NCBI GenBank assembly: GCA_030068075.1
Contig: CM057841.1
Location: 44,805,030-44,869,029 of the forward strand
DNA: 64,000 nt
From: Paguma larvata
Lineage: Eukaryota > Chordata > Mammalia > Carnivora > Viverridae
Reading direction: 5' to 3'
Shown here: one piece after another, positions 1 through 10,225 of the stretch
Layout of the letters: each line of letters begins with the position of its first letter
Position numbering within the stretch: position 1 is the stretch's first letter
The notes under the pieces: model-generated
The model's input: the letters and a program-made list of their open reading frames with translations, nothing else
Databases searched by the model: none
What the model was told of the DNA's origin: nothing
Made by a program: the position numbers and the translations under genes

Positions 1-75
1 TAAATATATAAATAAGGGTTTTATACAGTAGAGAAAGAGCAGTTTTCAAAGTGGTCATCAAAAAGTTCTAGTACT

Positions 76-290
76 GGGGCACCTGGGTGGCTCAGCTGGT
101 TAAGCATTTGACTTCGGTTCAGGTCATGATCTCATGGTTTGTGAGTTTTGAACCCGGCATTGGGCTCTGTGCTGACAGCTCAGAGCTTGGAGCCTGCTTC
201 GGATTCTGTCTCCCCCTCTTTTTCTGCTCCTCCCCCACTCAAACAGTCTCTCTCAAGAATAAAGAAACATTAAAAAAAAATTTTTTTTAA
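76..290 (+). repeat. CanSINE, sense, near full length
   Basis: The head 'ggggcacctgggtggctcagctggttaag', the body and an A-rich tail (aataaagaaacattaaaaa) are complete. The short open frame across it is a translation of the SINE, not a gene. Confidence 0.92.
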
Positions 291-1699
291 TTCTGTAACT
301 TGGTTTCAACTGACACAAAGAGACGGGATGTGGAGGTTGTCAGCCCCACATTTAATGCCCATCCTGCTCCAACCGAAAGCCAACTTAACATGGCAGTTTA
401 AGCATAAATCTCCTCTGGCCATGAACAAGAATATGATAAGTTTCACTGTGTATGTTGTGTCATCACATGAAAGGGGTTTTAGTAAAATCCAAAGTTCTTT
501 TTAAGCATTTTTTTAAGAGGGTAAAGGAAAAAAATTCACTTTAATAAATAAAATTATGGAAATGTGTCAAAATTTCTGAAAGGCCCATGACCTATCATAG
601 ATAGAAATTTTTCCCAAATTACAGACCCTTAGCTATTCACTGACCATTCCCTATCCCAGTGCTAAGGGCCACAGCAACACAAAAGAAATACCAACCTTGA
701 TTTCCACCTTTCAACACTAACATTTATCAAAGTACCAACTGTGTGTGAGGATTCAGCCTACTGGGGACATCATGTATATGCAGCAGCTGGGCACCAAGGC
801 CCAAAATGGGCCAGGCAGACAGTCATCAATGGGCCAGAGAAGGGAAGCTGAGCATCAAGGAATTCCTGACAAATAAACAAGACCTAAGTAGAGAAATAAA
901 GTGTAAGGAGTCAAGAGGAAGAGAGAAACCTGCAGCACACACTAAAAATGACTTATGAAAAGATTAAGCATGTTGGATTTGAAAAACCTCCAAGTCATGG
1001 TTCTCTGAGTAAAAAGTGCCTGTAGCTAAAGAAGGCAAAATCACTCATACAGGTAAAATGGAACCTGATTAGCGAAAGCCTGGACTACAACCCTGGAGTC
1101 CGGATTTCATCAACGGAAAGCCACCCATGATGTCGGGGTGGGGATTATTGATGACATTTCTGCAGATGACTGAAGAGAGGGTTTCCAGTGCCTTAGATGA
1201 GGGATGCTTTAAGAAGGGACACGGTCAGTCTGCTGTTACCTTTACCGTGATTAAGGCTCAACTAGAGACAACAAGGTGTTATCTAAATAGATTAAGTACA
1301 GTGATCTGTTGACCAAGAACAAACCAAAAAATGCCTGAGGTTCAAGTCCCATGGGGATGGTGGAACATGGCATCGAAGGAAACAAGAAGCTGGGCAAGAA
1401 GAAAATTCATGTATTTTAAGTTCACTGCCATCTTTCAGGGAAGCCTTCAATGCTATCTCAGAGTAGCAATTTTCTCTCCAACTTTTTTTTTTTTTAAATC
1501 AACAAAGTTTTACGTTTCAGTTTTTCAAAAAGGCTAAAAAAAAGGAAAGAAAAGAGTCTTCAGAGTTACAGTCTGTTTCTATGCACCAAAATTTAAAGTT
1601 TCAGATGTACTCAAATTTTACCATCTTTCATAATTACAGACCCACAAAATTACAGTAATTTCCCAATACATCTTCTTTGAAACATTTAGTGATAATTTC
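291..1699. other. Intergenic, no gene seen; weak L2-like trace
   Basis: No coding region is supported. Around 720-900 (minus strand) the order of words resembling 'caccaactgtgtg...ctggggacat' is faintly like an old L2 3' end. The remainder is unrecognised AT-rich sequence with a T-run near 1485. Confidence 0.4.
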
Positions 1700-2040
1700 A
1701 TGAATGACCAGCACTGTACCAGGTACTACAAGGAATTCAATTTTTAATGTATTTATTTTTGACCGAGAGATAGATAGAGAGAGAAGGAAACACAGAATCC
1801 CAAGCAGGCTACAGACTCCAAGCTCTCACAGTGCAGAGCCCAATGTGGGGCTCTAACCCCTGAATCCCAAGATCATGATCTGAGCCCAAGTCGGACGCTC
1901 AACTGACTGAGCCACCCAGGCACCCCAGTACTATAAGGAATTCAAAAATAAAGTTATCGGTCCCTGATTCCCAACAATTTTCAGTCTGTAACAGAAATAG
2001 GTACATAAACCATTAAATAAGGCAGATCATAAATGTTATC
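1700..2040 (-). repeat. L2 3'-end fragment, split by a SINE
   Basis: 'agcactgtaccaggtactac' left of the SINE continues after it as 'aaaataaagttatcggtccctgattc' and 'acataaaccattaaataag', the usual antisense L2 word order. The SINE at 1741-1926 interrupts it, so L2 is older. Confidence 0.55.
1741..1926 (-). repeat. CanSINE, antisense
   Basis: The reversed A-rich tail, 'aatcccaagcaggct' and the reversed head 'gactgagccacccaggcacccc' are present. Target-site duplication GTACTACAAGGAATTCAA (1723-1740) against GTACTATAAGGAATTCAA (1928-1945), 17 of 18 identical. Confidence 0.92.
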
Positions 2041-3031
2041 TTAAAGGAAGTATGAAAGAAGAATATAGAAAAATCAGAGAAAATATACCATTTCAACCAG
2101 AAATCAAACAAGAATATATGTTATGGAACGAGAAACTCAGAGAGCATGAGTGTTGAAGACTGAACATTCCTATATCCCAAGATCCTCTGTGCAAATGAAG
2201 AAAAACCTACTCCAGAGTTGAGAGGGAAAAAAAGGTTTTTTAAAAAGACAAGAAGGTTCTATTTAGGGTTCAAAACACTGTAAATGAATCATGAGAGATC
2301 AAAGTGGAAAGGCAATGACCTTTACTGCAATGTACTGTGATTGGCAGATAAATGATTCCTACCTAATTCCACAGGCAAGGACAGCCACTCAAGATTTCGA
2401 ATGGAATTTTGCTATGATGGAATAGGACCTTTCTGTAACTCAGGAAATTCATGTTCTTTAGTACATTTAATCTGGCAATAATGTACTTGAGACAGGAGAA
2501 ACAAAAAATGATTGCAGTAGGTAAGGGTAACAGAAAAACTATCATCTAAAGTAATCACTATCAGAGTCTTAGAACAACAGTAAAAAAAATAAACTGGATA
2601 ATCTAATACCATGTTTCTACCAAATACCTCTCATAATCTAGCAAATATGAGTGATGACAGGCAGAATTCCAGGAGCATTTGAATAAGTAGACACGAGCAG
2701 GATGCCTCCGGGCTACAGTTTTTCATTGGAATTCCCAATACCCAGGCTAATCTTCCAACAAAGCTGCCAAAATGGATATTACCTTGTAGTAGAGTTCAAA
2801 AATTGAGCTAGTGAGGTCAACTCATGAACATGTTACTTAACTTTCATTAGTGAGCATCTCAGCTCAAACTAACATTTTATTAGAACATCAATTTTTCTAG
2901 ATGAATGTAAATACTGTACATTGGTTAGAGTACTATCCTTTCATGCTATTTATCATTCTTCTCTCCACCCAGCACTGAACCCAAACTATTTTAAGTGATC
3001 TATTTATTCCTGGTTAGCCTATATCCAAGAT
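2041..3031. other. Intergenic, nothing recognised
   Basis: AT-rich sequence with no supported gene, RNA or clear repeat. Confidence 0.5.
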
Positions 3032-3054
3032 TACCTGTTTGATTCCTTTTTTTG

Positions 3055-3260
3055 TTTTTTAACATTTATTTATTTTTGAGAGACAGAGACGGAGCAAGAG
3101 CAGGGGAGGGACAGAGAAAGAGGGAGTCACAGACTCCAAAGCAGGCTCCAGGCTCTGAACTGTCAGCATAGAGCCCAAAGTGGGGCTCGAACTCACAAAC
3201 CACAAGATCATGACCTGAGCCAAGGCCAGAGGCTTAACGGACTGACCACCCAGGTGCCCC
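3055..3260 (-). repeat. CanSINE, antisense, near full length
   Basis: Reversed tail, 'caggctccaggctctgaactgtcagcatagagcc' words and reversed A-box are all seen. Flanking duplication TACCTGTTTGATTC (3032-3045) and TACCCATTTGATTC (3261-3274), 12 of 14. Confidence 0.92.
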
Positions 3261-3274
3261 TACCCATTTGATTC

Positions 3275-3957
3275 TTAATTCTAACCACAAATCAGACTTC
3301 TGCAATCATTAGACTCGTGGCATGGTATCAATCTACAAACTCATGGTTAGTTTTTCAAATGTGAATTTGCTGAATTCCACGCAGATAAAATCTTATCACA
3401 ATAAACTGAACTGAATAAAAGATGTGGGAAAAGATCTGTATCTCAAGAGAAGGAGGCATGCCTTAACAATGTGATGATTTCCCCAACTATGAAATTATTA
3501 CTAAACCTTCACACGAAATAATCCTTTCCTTTGGAAGTATTCTATCTCCTCCCAGTAGAAAAGAACATTTTCCTTTGCTCTTGTATTCTTCATAAAGAAA
3601 TTATCCTTAAAAAAATACACTTGATAGGAAATAAAGTTAGAATTTCAGATCAGTTAAAATTAAAGAATCAGTTATTCATTTTTCCCTATGAAATTAGCAA
3701 ATATGAATATTTTAATGTTCGTTATTACTGGTTTTAGGGAAATTGTACAAGTATGCACTGGTACATACTTTCTGGAGGGCCATTTGATAATAAAATCTCA
3801 AGGGTTAAAATGTGCTTACTATTTGATTAAGCAACTACCTAAGAATTCATCCTAAAAATAAACAAATACATGCAAAAATTTACGTTTCAGGATATTCACT
3901 GTAATGCCATTTATAGTAACATAAATTTGCAAACTATCTAGATATCAAAAATACCAA
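3275..3957. other. Intergenic, nothing recognised
   Basis: AT-rich. The 68-codon open frame at 3531-3737 has no recognisable features and average AT-rich composition, so I do not call it a gene. Confidence 0.5.
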
Positions 3958-3960
3958 TTT

Positions 3961-4022
3961 TCTTTCACTCGCTCTACCCTTCCCCAGCTCGCGCTGTCTC
4001 ACAAAATAAACATTAAAAAAAA
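3961..4022 (+). repeat. CanSINE 3' fragment
   Basis: Only the CT-rich end 'cccttccccagctcgcgctgtctc' and the tail 'acaaaataaacattaaaaaa' are present. The head is missing. Confidence 0.65.
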
Positions 4023-4998
4023 TTCCTTTATGTCCATACAATACCACGCAGGACAGTACCATATGTACCAAACAGTACAGTCTGGCTCTGCTTTTGTGAA
4101 AATGTACTTATTTTAAAACACTGAAATTATAGAGGTGGTTTTCCCTGGTAGTAGGTTCATTAAGTATTTTTCCTTTTATTTATCCTTTATTTCTAAGTAT
4201 TCTTTAATGAATCATTATTTTAATAGTAACAAGGAAATACAGAAACTACCCTTCAATTGCCTTTTTCTCTCCACCTCTCAGATAAATCCGCCTGATCCCA
4301 CCCCTTCAGATAAATCGAGCCGAAAGCTCACACCACCAAAACAAAAATAAAAACAAAAACAAAATGCAAATACAAACGACTAACAGAAAGGTAATCCAGT
4401 GCTATTTTGTAATTTCTCCTCAATTCAGAGTACTTATTTTCATTGTTCATTCACCAAAGTCTATCTTTATAGTTTCTACTGAAAAGCATCATAATCACTA
4501 AACATGCATTCTTCATGACAAATCCTAATACAAAAACAAAAAAACAAGTAACTTGAATTGTTCACTTTTACTTAGAAGAAATGGACTGAATATTTGCTCT
4601 TTAAATCTGGATAGATCACTATGAACAAAAACAACGGTAATTTCGTAAGTTTTACCTGTCATATGAGAAACAGCAAAAAATTATTTGAGACTGAGTTTTT
4701 TAGACTTTAAGCTAAAGAGTTCATCCAAATAATGCCCCTGGTGGTAGGTAACATTTTTCTCTGTGTCATTGAAAAAGAATTAGATGTAAAACTCAGGTAA
4801 GAGATTAATAATTCACACCCTGAGGCTAAATACTTCAACATGAATATTCATAAAGGCCCATTCTGAGTGAAATCTCATGTGAGTGTAGATTTCAAATGCT
4901 TGAATATTTTACGTAGTTCAGAGACTGGGCATTCCATAGAGAAAGACAAGAATTCCATCAATTATCAGGCTATAATTGCAAGTTTAATTTTGTGACTG
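4023..4998. other. Intergenic, nothing recognised
   Basis: AT-rich, with an A-rich stretch near 4338-4365. No gene supported. Confidence 0.5.
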
Positions 4999-5010
4999 TG
5001 ACAAAGGCTC

Positions 5011-5178
5011 TTTTTTTTTTAAGCTTATTTATTTGAGAAAGACAGTGTGAGTGAAAGACAGTTGCCTACTGTCAGCACAGAGCCCACAGAGCTGGACTCA
5101 GGACTCCAACTCATCCAACTGTGAAATCATGGCTTGAGTCAAAAGCAAGACTCGACTGACTGAGCCACCCAGGTGCTC
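5011..5178 (-). repeat. CanSINE, antisense, with internal shortening
   Basis: A poly(T) start and reversed head 'gactgagccacccaggtgct' bracket a body that is shorter than usual. Flanks TGACAAAGGCTC (4999-5010) and TGACAAATGCTT (5179-5190) look like a duplicated target. Confidence 0.85.
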
Positions 5179-5190
5179 TGACAAATGCTT

Positions 5191-5561
5191 CTCTTATAGA
5201 CACACACCGATATTGCCTTTGTGTCCTCTGCTGGTGCTAAAAGGACTTGGGGGTGTGGTGGGTGAGTGTGTAGAAAGGCAAGTTAGGCAGGACCATCCTT
5301 GCGCTAAATGGATTCACTTTATTGTTACCCCCATCCCTATGGTCCAAGGTTCTGGATGAGGGTCCTAATTCATCTTCCCCTGTGACGACATTGCTCTTGG
5401 TCCCTGGTGGTACTTTCTACCTTACATAAAAGGAAAACAAAAGCGATTGCTCAAAGAACTTTTAAGCCTTGTGGAACCAAGCCTCAAGTTAAGTAGACAT
5501 AAACTGGGATGAGAGGTGGGAGAGTGGGGAGTAGAAATAACAAAGACGGAACGGAGGAGAT
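5191..5561. other. Intergenic, nothing recognised
   Basis: Unique-looking sequence between two SINEs with no open frame or repeat signature that I can name. Confidence 0.5.
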
Positions 5562-5577
5562 AAAGAGTATAAAAGTG

Positions 5578-5800
5578 GGGGCGCCTGGGTGGCTCAGTCG
5601 GTTAAGTGTCCAGCTTTGGCTCAGGTCATTACTTCACAGTTCGTGGGTTTGAACCCCTCATCTGGTTCTGGGTTGACAGCTCAGAGCCTGAAGCCTGCTT
5701 CAGATTCTGTGTCTCCCTCTCTCTGCCCTTTCTCCACTTGTGCTCTGTCTCTCTCTGTCTCTCAAAACTGAGTATTTTAAAAAATACTAATAATTTAAAA
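5578..5800 (+). repeat. CanSINE, sense, full length
   Basis: Complete head, body and A-rich tail. Target-site duplication AAAGAGTATAAAAGTG (5562-5577) against AAAGAATATAAAAGTG (5801-5816), 15 of 16 identical. The short open frames over it on both strands come from the SINE. Confidence 0.95.
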
Positions 5801-5816
5801 AAAGAATATAAAAGTG

Positions 5817-6956
5817 AAAATAATGAGTTGTCTGGGCAAACAACAACTGAAATTACTAGCAAATCATAATAGCCAATAAATGTCTTAAAGGAAGACAAAA
5901 AGAATGTTTAGCGTGGTATCCCAAACGGTGAAGTAATAGAAAGAAATTTAATCAAAGTTAAAATGTAGGCCTAGAGTAAACTTGTCAACACATGTGAGGT
6001 TTTGTAGAATGTTCTCCTCATGCAATCAGAGCTTTTTCCTTCTTAATGACAACAAAAACATGGGAGTACAAGTCAGTTCATTGTATGGAATTATCCTGCC
6101 TTGAGTCTCATTATTATACCTGATAAATATGCACGTCACGCGAAAATTCCTCCCACATCTAAAACCTGAGATGCACGTTTCCTCTCTTCTCACATCAGAC
6201 TTGTAAACACTCAATGCACAGCTGCCCTTCCATTAGTGTTCCTATCCCTCTACCATTTCAACTACGTAAAAAATTCTGGGTCACCATAAATGTACAAGTG
6301 TTTAGGGAAATAAATTTCAGCCATCAACTAAGGGTCAAATGGCCAAACCTACAAGCTGCCTCTCAAAAGATCTCCTTGGGCACTGAGTTCCATCTGTTTC
6401 CTGCTAATTCTGATGTCCCCAAGGTACACTCCACACAGTGTAACAGTCCTGTGGTTCTGGTACCACATAAGGAGCTTGACACAGAAAAATGAGGTAGAAA
6501 ACACAGGGAAGTAGATCAAAGCACAGGGCTTCCACTCATTCAGTGAACATTTACAACATATTACTACAGACAGAGCTCCAGAGATAAAGAGGCTGAGTGT
6601 TTACCCATCATCATCCAGTAAGAGATTAGGTGAACATGTAAAGTGATTATGCAGGAGTAAAGGTAAGAACACAGAAGACCAGGTGGAAAGTATGGTAGCC
6701 AAAAAAAAAAAAAAAATGCTGAGCAAATTAACTAAAATCTCGTGTTTTAGTTTAAATAACTGATTTTAGGGTACATAATAATTGAGAACTAAAATCCAAG
6801 ATAATGTCAACATATAAAGTGACAGAATGGAAAAAAAGTGAGAAATACACTACTTCAAAAGAAAATAGGCTATGATTCTTGTTTTGTATATATGATCATT
6901 TTAGATGTTGAAAAAATATAAATTGGACCGTTATTACTAAAAAACACTACAGAATT
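5817..6956. other. Intergenic; possible old L2 piece near 6525-6700
   Basis: The words 'cattcagtgaacatttac' and 'ctccagagataaagaggctg' around 6537-6600 have antisense L2 character, weakly. A 15-base A-run sits near 6702. A 92-codon frame at 6214-6492 has no recognisable features and I do not call it. Confidence 0.4.
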
Positions 6957-7063
6957 GGGATGCCTGGCTGGCTCAGTGAACTGTGTGACTCTTGATCTCA
7001 GGGTTTTGAGTTTGAGCTCCACATTGAGTGTAGAGCCTACTTAAAAAAAAGTAAAAAAAAAAA
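6957..7063 (+). repeat. Short CanSINE (tRNA head plus A-tail), sense
   Basis: The element is head only: 'ctggctggctcag', 'gactcttgatctcaggg', 'gagctccacattgagtgtagagcctacttaaaaa'. The CT-rich body is absent, as in the older short subfamily. AAAACACT occurs on both sides. Confidence 0.82.
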
Positions 7064-7419
7064 TAACAAAACACTGTCGAGTTTATATATGATTCCCACA
7101 ACATCATTAAAAAATCCAACAGAGAGAAGAAAAAAGTTTAAAACTCTACAAAGGAAAAGGTAAAAATGAAACAAGGAAGCATAATAAATTGGGGGAAAAG
7201 TTAACATGGCAGGGATAAAACTTTATCTGTTTATAATTATACACTTATAAGTAAGTTAAATGCTTTCTTTAAAAGACAAAAATTTTCAAACCAGGTTAAA
7301 AATTCAGGTACATCTAAATAAGACATATCTAAGATAGATTTTCCATGGGTAGTTTGGGAACAAATGATTTAAAAAAAAGATATTCCAAGTGACTTAAATA
7401 AGACAGAAGTTTATTTTTC
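7064..7419. other. Intergenic, nothing recognised
   Basis: AT-rich with several A-runs. No gene. Confidence 0.5.
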
Positions 7420-8195
7420 CCTCCTATCATTCTACCTGCCACAGGACCTTTGCATCAGTGTTTTAGTTCTGCTTTCATTTTCCCCCAGATTTGGCCCAAC
7501 TTTCTGGTCATCCAAAAGTATTCTGAATATTGGAGGGTTTTTTATATTACTGTTACTGACTTTCAAATTAATTCCAATGAAGTCAGAGAAGATTTTGTAT
7601 AATTTAAATCCCTTTGGTTTTTTTTTTTTTTTTGAGAAGGAGAACACAAGCCCAATCTGGGGGGGGGGGGGGGGAGACCACAGAGGGAGATAAAATCCTA
7701 AGCAGGCTTCATGCTCAGCACAGAGCTTGACCCCACAACCCTGGGATTATGACTGAGCCAAAATCAAGAATCAGACACTCAACCGACTGAGCCGACCAGG
7801 CACCCCTAATTTAAATCCTTTTAAATTTTAAACTCATTTTTTAGACCAAAAATGGCCTATGTTAGCAAATACTTCATATTCACCTGAGAAAAATGTGCAT
7901 TTATGTTGCTGCTGGGTTGAATTTTCTATAAATGTCACTTAGGTAAAGTTGGTTGAGGTTACTCAAATCTTCTTTGTCCTTCCCGATATCTCTCCGTGTT
8001 CTATCAACAGTTAAGAAATGTGACAAGACCTCTATGTGTCTATTTCTCTAGTGTGTTTTTGCCTAACGTACCTGTAAGATTTGTTACTAGGTATGTAAAT
8101 ATTGAGAATTGTTTTATCCTCTTGATGATAAAGGGGTCAATTTATTTTATTTATGTGATAGTTCTTTATCCTTGGTAATTTTTCCTCAGGAAACT
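7420..8195 (-). repeat. L1 ORF2 (endonuclease-side) segment, inverted arm
   Basis: Read on the minus strand the words follow the older mammalian L1 ORF2 upstream region. On the plus strand 'tgttgctgctgggttgaatt', 'ctataaatgtcacttagg' and 'aaggggtcaatttatttta' are typical antisense L1. The frame is broken by many stops. It meets a plus-strand L1 segment at about 8196 and is interrupted by a SINE at 7616-7806. Confidence 0.75.
7616..7806 (-). repeat. CanSINE, antisense, with a 16-base G run
   Basis: Poly(T) start, 'aagcaggcttcatgctcagc' and reversed head 'gactgagccgaccaggcaccc' are present. Duplication TAATTTAAATCCCTTT (7600-7615) and TAATTTAAATCCTTTT (7807-7822), 15 of 16. A run of 16 G at 7659-7674 replaces the usual mixed purine body. 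Confidence 0.92.
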
Positions 8196-9470
8196 ACTAA
8201 CCAGAATGACTAGCAGAAAAAGAAAATACAAATTATCCATATCAGGAATGAGAGGTGACATCACTAGAGATCCTACAGATAGGAAAGGAATAAAAATATA
8301 AACTTTATGATAATAAATTCAACCACCTACATGGACAGATACCTTGAAAAACATAATAGTTCACTCAAAAAGAAAAAGACAACTTTAATAACCCTGTGTG
8401 TATTTAAGAAATTGATTATGTAGTTAAAAAGTCTTTCCCACAAAGAACACTCCCAGCTCAGATCGTTTCACTGGTGAATTATACCAAACACTTAAAAAAC
8501 CAATTGCTATAAACTTTATAAAAACTCTTCCAGCAAACTTAAGAGAAATCTTTCCTAATATTTTATGAGGCTAACATTACCTTGATACCAAAATGACAAA
8601 GTCATTACAGGAAAAGAAGTCTAAACCAACATCCTTCCTGATTATAAATCATCAAATCCAAAATAACATTAAATGAGTAATACAGCATGACCAGGTGAAT
8701 TTTCGCTGAGGAATCCAAGGTTTGGTTAATACTCACATATCGACTAATGTAATTCACCATGTAACAAATTTAAAAAGACCCGTGATTATCTCAGTATATG
8801 GAAAAAAGCGTTTGACAAAGCTCAACCTCCATTCTTGATAAAAAACCTCTCGGCAAACTAGGAATAGAATTTTCCCAGCCTGATAAAAGACATCCGTGTA
8901 AACTTTTATTTGACAGCACAATTAATAATAGTACGATACTGATGAACACTTTCCCCTTAAGACCAAGACCAAAATGAAGATACCCAACCTCATCACTTCT
9001 ATTCAACATTATACTTTTGGGTTTTAGCCACTGAATAAAGAAAAATAAAAGGCGTCCAAAGTGGAAAGTATAAGTAAAACTGTACTCAAATATAACAGTG
9101 CCACTTAGGCAGGAAATCCTACAGATTCTAATTAAGGAAAAAGCAACTAGAATAAATCTGTTTAATATGATTACAGAATGTAAGTTTAACATACAAAAGG
9201 AAGTTGTATCTCTATATATTAACAAACGAAAATACTGGAAAATATTGGAGCAGCAATACCAATCACAGTAACATCAAAAAGTGACACATGCTTAAAAAGC
9301 AGATACAGTATTCCTTACAGAAAAGAACATGATGAGAAAAACTTAATACCTAAGTAAGTGTAGTGATAAACCAGAAGACCCATTAAGAGGCCAATTAACC
9401 CCAAATAGATATATAAAGTCAATGCAATCCCAATGAAAATTCCAGCAGGAATTCTGTAGAAATGATACAA
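8196..9470 (+). repeat. L1 ORF2 (reverse-transcriptase region), sense arm, decayed
   Basis: Words such as 'ggtgaattataccaaacactt', 'atatggaaaaaagcgtttgac', 'cacttctattcaacattata' and 'agtcaatgcaatcccaatgaaaattccag' follow the order of L1 ORF2 through the reverse transcriptase. Frames are broken throughout. The 144-codon minus-strand frame at 8791-9225 is an antisense shadow. Similarity fades after about 9470. Confidence 0.85.
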
Positions 9471-9791
9471 TGAAACATAGTAATGAATCTCTTAAGCGCC
9501 CAGATGATGGTGATGAAATAGCATTTCCTACCAAAAAGAAAACAGGGCTTCTTGGAGAAATAATTGACTCTAAGTCTTTGGCAGGAAATGAGTAAAATGA
9601 ACCTGAATGTTTCGTTATTCCACGCAGCAGGAAAGCTATCGAAGACTACCATGGTGATGCCCTGCCAAAAAGACTGAGCAATGTGAAAAGCTTCCCACTG
9701 GTCAAAACTGGGAGAACCTGAGCTTCAATAAGGATTGAAATCTATCAGTTATTTTCCAATCCACACGTTTTTGACAAAATAATTTTTGAAA
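9471..9791. other. Unassigned sequence following the L1, possibly its 3' UTR
   Basis: The position directly after L1 ORF2 suggests a diverged 3' UTR, but I do not recognise the family. No gene. Confidence 0.35.
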
Positions 9792-9944
9792 GGGGAGCCT
9801 GAGTGGTTCAGTCAGTCAAGCAACCAAATTCTGCTCAGGTCATGATCTCATGGTTCATGAATTCGAGCCCTGCATCGGGCTCTCTGCTGTCAGCATAGAG
9901 GCAACTTCAAGAGTTATACACTCGACCAACTAAGACTGCCAGGC
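9792..9944 (+). repeat. Compound CanSINE: sense head joined to an inverted head
   Basis: A plus-strand head and upper body (9792-9900) runs directly into 'caagagttatacactcgacc' and 'aactaagactgccaggc' (9908-9944), which is the reversed SINE head. The two heads face each other with about 75 bases between them, forming a potential hairpin. Confidence 0.7.
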
Positions 9945-10054
9945 ATATCAACCTTTCTTACTTGAACCCAACAAATGCGGGGGCAGGGGAAGAGGGAGTA
10001 GGATCTCTGAACATATGAGGCTAAGTGTCTCCTTAAAAATGTATATCCAATTAA

Positions 10055-10205
10055 GGGATTCTGGGTAGCTCACTCAGTTAAGCACTGACCTCTTGATCTC
10101 TGCTCGGGTCATGATCTTACAGTCCATGGGATGGAGCACCATGTCAGGCTCTGCATGGACAGTGTGATGCCTGCCGGGGATTTTTGCTCCCAAAATAAAC
10201 TTCAA
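10055..10205 (+). repeat. CanSINE, sense, short body
   Basis: 'ctgggtagctcactcagttaag', 'gggtcatgatcttacag' and an 'aaaataaacttcaaaaa' tail are recognisable. Flanking duplication of 20 bases, 10035-10054 and 10206-10225, differs at one position, although the element itself is heavily diverged and lacks much of its body. Confidence 0.88.
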
Positions 10206-10225
10206 AAAAATGTATACCCAATTAA

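Noticed and set aside
87..290. Short ORFs with a recurring MAQ(S/L)VK...AQVMIS start (also 5589-5771, 27573-27764, 35102-35308, 42140-42409, 43347-43556, 51429-51782)
   Set aside because: Each is a translation of the CanSINE head in the same frame, not a gene family.
8791..9225. 144-codon ORF on the minus strand
   Set aside because: It is antisense to decayed L1 ORF2, with no independent support.
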